Below are positions 1 through 8,069 of a stretch of 64,000 nucleotides of DNA, piece after piece. Position numbers and translations under genes: made by a program. Source of the DNA: Buttiauxella noackiae ATCC 51607 (GTDB taxonomy: Bacteria > Pseudomonadota > Gammaproteobacteria > Enterobacterales > Enterobacteriaceae); the NCBI RefSeq assembly GCF_001654865.1, contig NZ_LXEO01000055.1:1-64000 (forward strand), written 5' to 3'. The notes under the pieces are model-generated. The model saw only the letters and a program-made list of their open reading frames with translations. It was not told where the DNA came from and made no database searches. Position 1 is the stretch's first letter. Every line of letters begins with the position of its first letter.

Positions 1-410
1 TTTCGGAGAAAATGCAAACTGGCAGGCGATATTTTGTCACCCATATCAATGACTGCGTCATATTGTTCTTTAAATAAATAATCGACCAAATTATTAGAGT
101 TCGTTGTTAATATTTTCCTGATAAAAGGGTTGTTTTCAATAATAATAACATTTTCAGGAGTTGCAAGGACATCCACGATATAACCGCGTGAATGGAATTC
201 CCTGAATAAAGATGTGGAAACGACCATATCTCCTATTTTACCATCATCCCGTAAGAGCAATACTTTTTTAATGTCATTAAGCTCGAAAGGGGCGCGAGAA
301 CGGTAATCCCAGAGCAATTTTGCAAAGCGCATGCGCAATGATTTTAAATAATAGTTCCGACGCCGGTTCCATTGTCTTAGCTTGGCGAATTTTTTATGGG
401 GTTGAGACAT
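1..410 (-). CDS. GT9 family glycosyltransferase (heptosyltransferase-like), 3' end outside window
   Basis: An open frame on the minus strand starts at ATG 410 (MSQPHKKF...) and is still open at base 1, so about 136 residues are visible. After a basic N-terminal stretch of about 45 residues comes LLLRDDGKIGDMVVSTSLF (about residues 51-69). This is the N-terminal nucleotide-sugar-transferase motif of GT9 ADP-heptose:LPS heptosyltransferases, with Asp in the K-x-GD position. It lies downstream of hldD, waaF, waaC and another GT9 gene on the same strand, so it probably adds a residue to the LPS core. The acceptor and donor cannot be read from the sequence. The DNA is AT-rich compared with waaC and waaF, as often seen in variable outer-core loci. 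Family call is firm; exact function is not. Confidence 0.75.
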   Translation of the reverse strand, partial: MSQPHKKFAKLRQWNRRRNYYLKSLRMRFAKLLWDYRSRAPFELNDIKKVLLLRDDGKIGDMVVSTSLFREFHSRGYIVDVLATPENVIIIENNPFIRKILTTNSNNLVDYLFKEQYDAVIDMGDKISPASLHFLR

Positions 411-483
411 AAGAATCACTCTATCTAATAACTGTCTTTATGGTGGTTTAATGACATCAAGTCAGCTCCAAAAATATCATAAG

Positions 484-1560
484 TCAGGAGATATTGTTTT
501 CTCTTGAAATGAATGTGCGTATTTTTATAAGATCATCTTTGCTCAACGCAAACATCTCTTCTCTTGAGCGATCAAAATAGTAAGGAGCTTCAAAAATATA
601 TGATTTTTCGTACTCTTTGTGGCCAATCAACAGAACGTTGCCTAATGGACGTTGCTCCTCAATGCAGCACGGACCATAAATGAGGACAATAGGAACACCA
701 ATTGCATCTGCTATATAAACATTTCCAGAATCTGATGCAATATAGAAATCCATTTTACTGATAGCAAAAGGGACATCTTCCAAAGGTAATTCGCCAATCA
801 GACTCACAATATCTTCTCGTTCACCAACTTCACGGTGCAAGTCATCGAGCCATACTTGTTCGCTTTGAGGACCGAAGACATAGTAAATACAATTTAAGTC
901 ACCTAAAGCATCAAATACTTTTTTCCATACAGCAGCTGGAATTGTTTTTGACTTGTTTCCTGCAGATATACTCAGGCCGATTTTTATAACATTTTGTTTA
1001 TCAAGCGATATTGGGTAGGACTCAGGCTTTCGTAATGGCCGGGTGGCATGCTTAGGGACATTACGCCAGGTCAAAGTACGATCAGCGAGCTTAAGATAAT
1101 CGTCGACAGTTAATTGGTTTTTACTATGTTCAACAGTACCTGTAGCCGTAAAGTAAAGTGGAGCTTGATACCAGCGACGCGTATAAGTCGACAAATACTG
1201 TTTGTTCTTCGCATTACAGACTGATGCAAAGAACAGATTCGTACTATTTGGATGTAACAAGTAAACATTTTCGTAGCAATTCATAATTTTGAAAGCCAGG
1301 CGAAATTTGCGCCATAGGCTCTTTTTATGTTCTTCAATCAAGAAAATGGTATCGATAGTTTCATCATGCTTAGCCAAAGGAAGAACAGTTTTGCTGATCA
1401 AAACATCACTATGCTTCAGATGGGCGAGTAAAGGCGTAACGTTGACAAAATCGCCTATTTTTGCCGTTTGAATGAGTAAGTTTCGGCCGGTTTTTTTATA
1501 AAACAGTTTTCCGATCAATTTGAACGGAAGAAAGAGGATAAAGAGGATTAGATAGCTCAT
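484..1560 (-). CDS. GT9 family glycosyltransferase, LPS core locus
   Basis: This 358-residue protein has a hydrophobic N-terminus (MSYLILFILFLPFKLIGKLF) followed by LLIQTAKIGDFVNVTPLLAHL, the GT9 N-terminal donor-site motif. The C-terminal GT9 signature appears as SDSGNVYIADAIGVPIVLIYGP; most heptosyltransferases have His where this one has Tyr (NVY). It begins 6 bp after the waaC stop, so it is very likely co-transcribed with hldD-waaF-waaC. It is AT-rich compared with waaC. Donor and acceptor are unknown: it could be a heptosyltransferase of the WaaQ kind or a more distant GT9 enzyme. The hydrophobic start may associate it with the inner membrane (inference). Confidence 0.8.
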   Translation of the reverse strand: MSYLILFILFLPFKLIGKLFYKKTGRNLLIQTAKIGDFVNVTPLLAHLKHSDVLISKTVLPLAKHDETIDTIFLIEEHKKSLWRKFRLAFKIMNCYENVYLLHPNSTNLFFASVCNAKNKQYLSTYTRRWYQAPLYFTATGTVEHSKNQLTVDDYLKLADRTLTWRNVPKHATRPLRKPESYPISLDKQNVIKIGLSISAGNKSKTIPAAVWKKVFDALGDLNCIYYVFGPQSEQVWLDDLHREVGEREDIVSLIGELPLEDVPFAISKMDFYIASDSGNVYIADAIGVPIVLIYGPCCIEEQRPLGNVLLIGHKEYEKSYIFEAPYYFDRSREEMFALSKDDLIKIRTFISRENNIS

Positions 1561-1566
1561 TAATCG

Positions 1567-2544
1567 TTATTCTGTCGTTAAGTGGCTAATTTTCTGGAGT
1601 GCGGTAAACGTTTCTACAGCGGTGATGTTAGCCATATTTTTTCCTGCGCCCCTGATTTCATGTTGATTTTCACCGTAGCCACCAATTAAACCCGGATCGG
1701 TTGGGCCATACAATGTGATGTTTGGCTGACCTAATGCGGCGGTCAGATGACTTAATCCGGTATCGACGGAGACAACAGCTCTGGCTCCAGCAAGTTGTTT
1801 GGCTACCTGTTCAAGGGACAGACGTGGCAACACTTCAACATTATCAAATCCTTCAGCCAAACGAATTGCCCGTTCGTGCTCGTGATTTGCGCCCCACGGG
1901 AGTTTAATACGTAAGCCAGTATTGTGCATTAATTGAATAAGATCTCGCCAGTGTGATTCCGGCCAGTGTTTTTCATCGCGTGTGGTGGCATGAAGGAAAA
2001 TCATATATTCCCCCATATCTGACGGCGCGGTAGCCAGAAAATGCCGGGCTATTGCATAGTCACCTTGTTTTTCAGGCTTTTGATAACCAATGCTTTTGGC
2101 AAATAACTCGCGGGTACGTTCTACGGCATGTTGCTGTTTCGCGATTGAATGCCGGCGATTGTAAAAGAGGCTGGCTAACGGTTCACGGGCGCTATTCCAG
2201 TCCATACCATGTTTTATCCCACGGGCTTTCCGGGTAACCAGAGCAGCGCTCTTTATTAAACCTTGGGCATCAACGATGAGATCGTAATTCTCGACACGTA
2301 GCGCCTGGTAGAATGCAGCACGCTCGGCTTTCACTGCGGCTGAAAACCAGCTTTTACGCCAGCGACGAATCGCCACTGGAAGAACTTTATCGACAGCTGG
2401 ATGCCAGGTGGGGATTTGTGCAAAGCCTTCTTCAACTACCCAATCGAAGCGGATACCAGGAATGGCGTTCATTGCGTCAGTCAGCGCAGGCAAAGTATGT
2501 AGCACGTCACCCATTGACGATGTTTTGACGATTAATACCCGCAT
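1567..2544 (-). CDS. waaC: ADP-heptose:LPS heptosyltransferase I
   Basis: WaaC (RfaC) transfers the first L-glycero-D-manno-heptose from ADP-heptose to Kdo2-lipid A on the cytoplasmic face of the inner membrane. The 325-residue protein starts MRVLIVKTSSMGDVLHTLPA, with the conserved Asp13, and carries HATTRDEKHWPE in the middle and VSVDTGLSHLTAALG plus LYGPTDPGLIGGYG in the C-terminal donor domain. It matches the E. coli protein (319 aa) almost throughout, differing mainly in the last 20 residues. Its ATG overlaps the waaF stop codon by one base (TAATG), so the two are translationally coupled. Confidence 0.97.
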   Translation of the reverse strand: MRVLIVKTSSMGDVLHTLPALTDAMNAIPGIRFDWVVEEGFAQIPTWHPAVDKVLPVAIRRWRKSWFSAAVKAERAAFYQALRVENYDLIVDAQGLIKSAALVTRKARGIKHGMDWNSAREPLASLFYNRRHSIAKQQHAVERTRELFAKSIGYQKPEKQGDYAIARHFLATAPSDMGEYMIFLHATTRDEKHWPESHWRDLIQLMHNTGLRIKLPWGANHEHERAIRLAEGFDNVEVLPRLSLEQVAKQLAGARAVVSVDTGLSHLTAALGQPNITLYGPTDPGLIGGYGENQHEIRGAGKNMANITAVETFTALQKISHLTTE

Positions 2545-3593
2545 TACGCTTCTTTCTCCGCTAGCAGCAGGGCTGCAAGCTCTTCCATTACTCGCTCAGG
2601 AGTAATATCAATCAAACTTTGATGGTAGCCTTCTGCGGCGTCGCCTTTACGCACTTTGTGATAGCCGCTAATCAGTCGGATGACTCGTGCCTTATGCGAA
2701 AGCGGCGGGGTAAAGTCTGGGCTGCTTGGGCCATACAACGCAACAAGTGGGCGATTGAGAGCTGCGGCAACGTGCATTAAACCTGAATCGTTACTTACCA
2801 CAGCCTGACAAGCGGCGATGAGTATAACGGCTTGCTCAAGAGCGGTATCACCTGCAAGATTACGGCAATGCGCCTGCTGTTGCGTGGTTAACGCGGCGAC
2901 AATATCATTCCCGGCTTCTTTATCTTTTGCCGAACCAAACAACACAACTTGATAGCCATCATCAATGAGTTTGCCAGCAAGGGTTGCGTAGTGATAATGC
3001 GGCCAGCGTTTCGCCGGACCAAATTCAGCTCCAGGGCAGAAACCAATAATTGGGCGTTTAGCATCGAGGCTAAACGCTGCAGTTGTCTGGAGCTTTTCGC
3101 TTTCGTTGACTTGCAACTGAGGCCATAGCAACGGCTGGGGGAGATCTTTAGCCGACTGCATTACCCCTTTCTCATATGCTAACGCAACATAACGCTCGAC
3201 CATTAATGGCCAGGCTTGCTTATCCAGCACGCGGGCGTCGTTGAGCAACCCATAGCGCATTTCACCGCGCCAGCCGGTACGTTGTGGGATGTTGGCAAAG
3301 AAAGGAACCAATGCAGATTTGAATGAGTTTGGCAGCACATAAGCTTGATCGTAACGTTTAGCACGCAGGGCGTGCCCAAGGCGGCGACGTTCACCAATCT
3401 CAAGAGCGCCATGGCCAAGCGGCATCGCCAACGCTTCGTTCACTTCCGGCATACGCGACAATAACGGACGGCACCAGGCCGGTGCCATCACATCAATGAT
3501 TGCCTGGGGATAGCGAGCCTTGAGCGTGCGATAGAGACTTTGCGACATCATCATGTCGCCCACCCATGACGGGCCAATCACCAGTATTTTCAT
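2544..3593 (-). CDS. waaF: ADP-heptose:LPS heptosyltransferase II
   Basis: WaaF (RfaF) adds the second heptose of the LPS inner core. The protein starts MKILVIGPSWVGDMMMSQSL, identical to the E. coli N-terminus. An in-frame ATG lies three codons upstream (3602), but family length and the conserved start favour 3593, giving 349 aa. The C-terminal GT9 signature is VVSNDSGLMHVAAALNRPLVALYGPSSP. It lies between hldD and waaC on the same strand. The 80 bp to hldD are filled by an ERIC-type repeat, which may put a hairpin into the hldD-waaF message. Confidence 0.97.
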   Translation of the reverse strand: MKILVIGPSWVGDMMMSQSLYRTLKARYPQAIIDVMAPAWCRPLLSRMPEVNEALAMPLGHGALEIGERRRLGHALRAKRYDQAYVLPNSFKSALVPFFANIPQRTGWRGEMRYGLLNDARVLDKQAWPLMVERYVALAYEKGVMQSAKDLPQPLLWPQLQVNESEKLQTTAAFSLDAKRPIIGFCPGAEFGPAKRWPHYHYATLAGKLIDDGYQVVLFGSAKDKEAGNDIVAALTTQQQAHCRNLAGDTALEQAVILIAACQAVVSNDSGLMHVAAALNRPLVALYGPSSPDFTPPLSHKARVIRLISGYHKVRKGDAAEGYHQSLIDITPERVMEELAALLLAEKEA

Positions 3594-3596
3594 ACA

Positions 3597-3710
3597 CTTC
3601 ATCCTTCAAGCTGTCTCTGCGTTGGCTTCATTTGTTCACACCAGTCACATAGTTATCCTATGTTCCTGGTGCTTCACTCATTTGCCGCCTTGATCCCGCC
3701 TGAATGATTT
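3597..3710. repeat. ERIC-type intergenic repeat (variant) between waaF and hldD
   Basis: The segment has the layout of an enterobacterial repetitive intergenic consensus element. It has a left end CATCCTTCAAGCTG, a core inverted repeat CACCAGTCACATAG / CTATGTTCCTGGTG, then CACTCATTTGCCGCC, and a right end resembling the left end inverted. Compared with the copy at 31206 (core CCCCAG...CTGGGG), several stem bases differ on both sides so that pairing is kept (CCCC/GGGG becomes CACC/GGTG, TTAC/GTAA becomes ATAG/CTAT). Its right part runs into the 3' end of hldD and supplies that gene's last codons and stop. Confidence 0.75.
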
Positions 3711-4648
3711 TGTGTAGCTGCGTCACGGTTCAGCCAGGCCATATATTCTGTTACGCCTTCGGCTACAGTTTTGAATGGCTTGTCGTAACCTGCAGCACGC
3801 AGATTGGTTAAGTCGGCCTGAGTAAACGCCTGATAGCGGCCTTTGAGTTTTTCCGGGAACGGAATGTACTCAATGCTGCCTTTTTTATGGAATGCCAGGG
3901 CTGCGTCGGCAATGGCCTGGAAGGATTCCGCACGACCGGTGCCGCAGTTATAGATACCAGATACGCCGTTCTGCCAGAACCACAGGTTAACCGCTGCAAC
4001 ATCACCCACGTAGATGAAGTCGCGCTTAAAGTTATCGCTGCCTTCAAACAGTTTTGGATTTTCGCCGTTGTTCAACTGAGTGTTCAGATGGAACGCAACG
4101 CTTGCCATGCTGCCTTTGTGGCCTTCGCGTGGCCCGTAGACGTTGAAGTAACGGAAGCCAGTAATCTGGGAGCTAGCTTCAGGCAGGATTTGGCGTACGT
4201 ATTCGTCGAACAGGAACTTGGAGTAACCGTAAACATTAAGCGGCTGCTCGAATTCACGAGACTCGATAAAATCGCTGTTGCGGCCGCCGTAAGTTGCAGC
4301 TGATGAGGCATACAGGAATGGAATTTCGCGTTCGAGGCAGTAATGCAGAAGTTCTTTTGAGTACTGATAGTTATTGTCCATCATGTACTTTCCATCCCAC
4401 TCGGTGGTGGAAGAACAAGCACCTTCATGGAAAATTGCTTCGATATCGCCGAATTCTTCACCTGCCATAATCTGGATTAAGAAGTCTTCTTTATCCATGT
4501 AGTCGGCAATATTTAAATCTACGAGGTTGGCGAACTTGGTGCCATCCTTTAGGTTGTCGACTACCAGGATATCAGTATGGCCGATATCATTCAGTGACTT
4601 AATGATGTTGCTGCCAATAAGGCCAGCACCGCCGGTGACAATAATCAT
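3674..4648 (-). CDS. hldD: ADP-L-glycero-D-manno-heptose 6-epimerase
   Basis: HldD (RfaD, GmhD) epimerises ADP-D,D-heptose to ADP-L,D-heptose, the donor for WaaC and WaaF. It is a short-chain dehydrogenase/epimerase: Rossmann motif [10 protein letters not shown] at residues 5-14, Tyr-x3-Lys at [12 protein letters not shown], and [13 protein letters not shown] in the active site. The start at MIIVTGGAG (4648) is the family start; the frame is open 12 codons further up. At 324 aa it is longer than the E. coli protein (310 aa) because of 14 extra C-terminal residues after ...WLNRDA. Most of that tail is encoded by the neighbouring ERIC-type repeat. First gene of the minus-strand LPS operon. Confidence 0.97.
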   Translation of the reverse strand: MIIVTGGAGLIGSNIIKSLNDIGHTDILVVDNLKDGTKFANLVDLNIADYMDKEDFLIQIMAGEEFGDIEAIFHEGACSSTTEWDGKYMMDNNYQYSKELLHYCLEREIPFLYASSAATYGGRNSDFIESREFEQPLNVYGYSKFLFDEYVRQILPEASSQITGFRYFNVYGPREGHKGSMASVAFHLNTQLNNGENPKLFEGSDNFKRDFIYVGDVAAVNLWFWQNGVSGIYNCGTGRAESFQAIADAALAFHKKGSIEYIPFPEKLKGRYQAFTQADLTNLRAAGYDKPFKTVAEGVTEYMAWLNRDAATQNHSGGIKAANE

Positions 4649-4864
4649 AAGCGAAAACCTTAAAAAAAGAGGGCCGTAAGGCACAATACCTCACGCGCTA
4701 ATGGCTCTTATCATACCATTACATTGATGGACCCGCCTAATCAGAGGAAGTTTCTCAGCCTCGTGATTTATGCTGCAAATTTCAATTTCATTGAAGCGTA
4801 ATCTCGTGTCCTGGTATAGGTTTGGGTAATATGTGCCGAAATTAGCCATGCCTGGAGAATCGCA

Positions 4865-6061
4865 ATGCGCGGAGATTTTTACCAACAGTTAACATCCCAA
4901 CTTGAAACCGCACGAGCGGAAGGGTTGTTTAAAGAAGAACGTATTATCACTTCTGCCCAACAGGCAGATATCACTGTTGCTGATGGCAGTCATGTTATTA
5001 ACTTCTGCGCCAATAACTATCTGGGGCTCGCTAACCACCCGCAACTGATCGATGCCGCAAAGCAGGGCATGGACACACACGGCTTTGGGATGGCATCTGT
5101 GCGTTTCATTTGTGGAACACAAGACAGCCATAAAGAGCTGGAAGGCAAACTTGCAGGCTTCCTCGGAATGGAAGACGCGATTCTTTACTCTTCCTGCTTC
5201 GATGCTAACGGCGGCCTGTTTGAAACGCTACTCGGCCCGGAAGATGCGATTATTTCTGATGCCCTGAACCACGCGTCCATTATTGATGGCGTGCGTCTGT
5301 GCAAAGCGCAGCGTTATCGCTATGCAAACAACGATATGCAAGAACTTGAGGCTCGCCTAAAAGAAGCGCGTGCAGCAGGGGCTCGTCACATCATGATTGC
5401 CACCGACGGTGTGTTCTCTATGGATGGCGTGATTGCCAACCTGAATGGTGTTTGTGATTTAGCTGATAAATATGACGCGCTGGTGATGGTCGATGATTCT
5501 CACGCCGTCGGTTTTGTCGGTGAAAATGGTCGTGGCACGCATGAATATTGCGATGTGATGGATCGTGTAGACATCATCACCGGCACGTTAGGCAAAGCGC
5601 TCGGTGGTGCATCTGGTGGCTACACTGCGGGTCGTAAAGAAGTGATTGAGTGGTTGCGCCAGCGCTCTCGCCCATACCTTTTCTCTAACTCTTTGGCACC
5701 GGCTATCGTTTCGGCATCCATCAAAGTTCTGGAAATGCTGGAAACCGGTGCCGAAATTCGTGCTCGTCTTTGGGCTAACGCGAGTTTGTTCCGCGAGAAA
5801 ATGTCTGCAGCAGGTTTTACCCTGGCGGGTGCGGATCACGCCATCATCCCTGTGATGTTAGGTGAAGCGGTTGTGGCGCAGAACTTTGCGCGTGAACTGC
5901 AAAAAGAAGGCATTTATGTCACTGGGTTCTTCTTCCCGGTAGTACCAAAAGGTCAGGCTCGCATTCGTACTCAGATGTCAGCGGCTCACACGACTGAACA
6001 AATTGAACGTGCGGTTGACGCATTTACGCGTATCGGTAAACAGTTGGGCGTTATCGCCTGA
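4865..6061 (+). CDS. kbl: 2-amino-3-ketobutyrate CoA ligase (glycine C-acetyltransferase)
   Basis: Kbl cleaves 2-amino-3-ketobutyrate, the Tdh product, with CoA to glycine and acetyl-CoA in threonine degradation. It is a PLP enzyme of the alpha-oxoamine synthase family, 398 aa like the E. coli protein. The PLP lysine lies in [14 protein letters not shown] (about residue 244), and [11 protein letters not shown] is the cofactor-binding Asp/His motif. It starts [12 protein letters not shown]. The stop is 10 bp before the tdh start, so the two form an operon. It is divergent from hldD with 216 bp between them. Confidence 0.98.
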   Translation: MRGDFYQQLTSQLETARAEGLFKEERIITSAQQADITVADGSHVINFCANNYLGLANHPQLIDAAKQGMDTHGFGMASVRFICGTQDSHKELEGKLAGFLGMEDAILYSSCFDANGGLFETLLGPEDAIISDALNHASIIDGVRLCKAQRYRYANNDMQELEARLKEARAAGARHIMIATDGVFSMDGVIANLNGVCDLADKYDALVMVDDSHAVGFVGENGRGTHEYCDVMDRVDIITGTLGKALGGASGGYTAGRKEVIEWLRQRSRPYLFSNSLAPAIVSASIKVLEMLETGAEIRARLWANASLFREKMSAAGFTLAGADHAIIPVMLGEAVVAQNFARELQKEGIYVTGFFFPVVPKGQARIRTQMSAAHTTEQIERAVDAFTRIGKQLGVIA

Positions 6062-6071
6062 GGGAGCGGTC

Positions 6072-7097
6072 ATGAAAGCATTAGCGAAACTGAAAGCAGA
6101 AGAAGGCATCTGGATGACGGATGCACCCAAGCCTGAAATGGGTCATAACGATCTGCTGATTAAAATCCGTAAAACCGCAATCTGCGGCACCGATGTGCAT
6201 ATTTATAACTGGGACGAATGGTCGCAGAAAACTATTCCGGTTCCGATGGTTGTTGGTCACGAATATGTGGGTGAAGTGGTTGGCATCGGCCAGGAAGTTA
6301 AAGGTTTTAAAATTGGCGACCGCGTATCCGGTGAAGGCCATATCACTTGTGGCCACTGCCGTAACTGTCGTGCCGGCCGTACTCACTTGTGCCGTAACAC
6401 GACAGGCGTTGGTGTAAACCGTCCGGGTTGTTTTGCAGAATACCTGGTGCTGCCTGCGTTCAATGCTTTCAAAATCCCTGACAACATTTCTGACGATTTA
6501 GCCTCTATCTTTGACCCGTTCGGCAACGCTGTTCACACTGCGCTGTCATTCGATCTGGTTGGTGAGGATGTACTGGTTTCAGGCGCTGGCCCAATCGGTA
6601 TTATGGCGGCGGCTGTAGCAAAACACGTTGGCGCGCGTAATGTCGTGATCACCGATGTTAACGAATACCGTCTGGAACTTGCGCGTGAAATGGGTGTGAC
6701 CCGTGCGGTCAACGTCAGCAAAGAAAACCTGGCCGACGTAATGAAAGAACTGGGCATGACCGAAGGTTTTGATGTGGGTCTGGAAATGTCTGGTGCTCCA
6801 CCGGCATTCCGTACCATGCTCGATACCATGAACCACGGTGGCCGTATTGCGATGCTGGGTATTCCGCCGTCAGATATGTCTATCGACTGGACAAAAGTCA
6901 TCTTCAAGGGCTTGTTCATTAAAGGCATTTACGGGCGTGAAATGTTCGAAACCTGGTACAAAATGGCGGCGCTGATTCAGTCTGGTCTGGATCTGTCACC
7001 AATCATCACTCACCGTTTTGGTATCGATGATTTCCAGAAAGGTTTTGATGCCATGCGTTCCGGGCAGTCTGGTAAAGTCATTCTTAGCTGGGATTAA
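6072..7097 (+). CDS. tdh: L-threonine 3-dehydrogenase
   Basis: Tdh oxidises L-threonine to 2-amino-3-ketobutyrate with NAD+, feeding Kbl. It is a zinc-containing medium-chain dehydrogenase, 341 aa as in E. coli. Catalytic zinc site: [13 protein letters not shown] and GHEYVGEVV. Structural zinc site: four Cys in [15 protein letters not shown]. The NAD-binding loop is [11 protein letters not shown]. The start [14 protein letters not shown] at 6072 follows a GGGAGCGG ribosome-binding site; the frame extends further up into kbl, but that part is not conserved in the family. A bidirectional terminator follows at 7116. Confidence 0.98.
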   Translation: MKALAKLKAEEGIWMTDAPKPEMGHNDLLIKIRKTAICGTDVHIYNWDEWSQKTIPVPMVVGHEYVGEVVGIGQEVKGFKIGDRVSGEGHITCGHCRNCRAGRTHLCRNTTGVGVNRPGCFAEYLVLPAFNAFKIPDNISDDLASIFDPFGNAVHTALSFDLVGEDVLVSGAGPIGIMAAAVAKHVGARNVVITDVNEYRLELAREMGVTRAVNVSKENLADVMKELGMTEGFDVGLEMSGAPPAFRTMLDTMNHGGRIAMLGIPPSDMSIDWTKVIFKGLFIKGIYGREMFETWYKMAALIQSGLDLSPIITHRFGIDDFQKGFDAMRSGQSGKVILSWD

Positions 7098-7115
7098 TTG
7101 TTGCTCAGTTGATTT

Positions 7116-7143
7116 AAAAAGGCCGGGAAACCGGCCTTTTTAA
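7116..7143. terminator. Bidirectional terminator between tdh and the convergent glycosyltransferase
   Basis: AAAAAGGCCGG-GAAA-CCGGCCTTTTT is a GC-rich stem with a tetraloop, flanked by A-run and T-run, so it can work on both strands between two converging operons. Confidence 0.9.
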
Positions 7144-7148
7144 CATTT

Positions 7149-8069
7149 TTATTCACTTGCCATCTGTTTTTCAGCATCTGTCAGATAACGCACTTTGCGC
7201 GTGTAATCCTGTCCTTTAAACAGTAATTCACTCTCTGGCGAAACCAGATATTTTTGCCATTCAGAAAGTGGGAAACCGCCATGCGCGCCCACAACTTGTT
7301 TCGGAATCACCGATGGTGTGCCGCCAATTTTCTTGGATACCGGCCAGTTCATCCAGTCACCTAAATTCACGGTTTTGATATCGAGCATATCCAGCAACGC
7401 GGCTAGCGGCAGTTGATCTGTTGGTGGCTGGCTATCGTCCATCAACTCCCAGGTGTCCTGGAAGAGCGTGAGCCATAACGGGCAAATTCGACGCCAGGTT
7501 TTACGCGTTGCCGCGAGGAATGCCCCGTTAACGTGATCCACAATATATGGACGCACGGTATCTTTATAATAGGCGGGGACTTTATCGACCGGAGCTTTAT
7601 CCAGTTTGGCGATCATTTTGCCCTGACGGAAACTGGAGTAAATGTGGTGCTCTTCAATTTTAAAACGCGGCATTTGCAGCAAATTGAGATCGGAATCGAT
7701 CATCAAAATACCGTCTGTGCGGGCCTGCAATGGTGCGTTTAGTTTGATTAAACGGCTGAGATAAATTTGCTTATAACGGTACCCTTCCTCGCGTTGTGGA
7801 AGCTCAAGAGTTGCGATGCGGGTTTTCGGTGGAAGTTCACCAAATTCGTGCGCAGGGCGATCGGAAACAATCACGATCTCTTCAACTTCAGGAGCAAAAC
7901 GAGCCGCGAATTGCGCAGAAAGTAAGCCTTCTTCGATGTAATCCACACCTGCGCAAGGAATGACAATCGATGTCACTGGCACTGCCGCACTTCCGGCCGC
8001 AGGTTCCTGATAAGGGATATTATGTCGCGCCGTAATATGGCGATATTTTGGGTTCAGAAATTTAAACAT
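7149..8069 (-). CDS. Putative glycosyltransferase, GT-A-like (unassigned)
   Basis: I do not recognise a named gene. The protein (306 aa from the ATG at 8069; 308 from the ATG at 8075) shows a beta-strand-rich start TSIVIPCAGVDYIEEGLLSAQ at about residues 35-55 and a DxD-type motif in LMIDSDLNLLQ (about residues 122-132). It then has VNGAFLAATRKTWRRI and a conserved-looking AHGGFPLSEW near the end, consistent with a GT-A nucleotide-sugar transferase. No membrane segment or signal peptide is seen. It overlaps the upstream GT4 gene by 8 bp; GGA six bases upstream supports the 8069 start. It is last in the gpmM-envC-yibQ-GT4 run, at the position of waaH in E. coli. A role in surface polysaccharide is inferred from context only. 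Confidence 0.6.
   Translation of the reverse strand: MFKFLNPKYRHITARHNIPYQEPAAGSAAVPVTSIVIPCAGVDYIEEGLLSAQFAARFAPEVEEIVIVSDRPAHEFGELPPKTRIATLELPQREEGYRYKQIYLSRLIKLNAPLQARTDGILMIDSDLNLLQMPRFKIEEHHIYSSFRQGKMIAKLDKAPVDKVPAYYKDTVRPYIVDHVNGAFLAATRKTWRRICPLWLTLFQDTWELMDDSQPPTDQLPLAALLDMLDIKTVNLGDWMNWPVSKKIGGTPSVIPKQVVGAHGGFPLSEWQKYLVSPESELLFKGQDYTRKVRYLTDAEKQMASE

Noticed and set aside
4649-4864. Possible heat-shock promoter for hldD
   Set aside because: A TATGAT hexamer and a CCAT...ATGG palindrome are present, but I could not match both sigma-32 elements at proper spacing.
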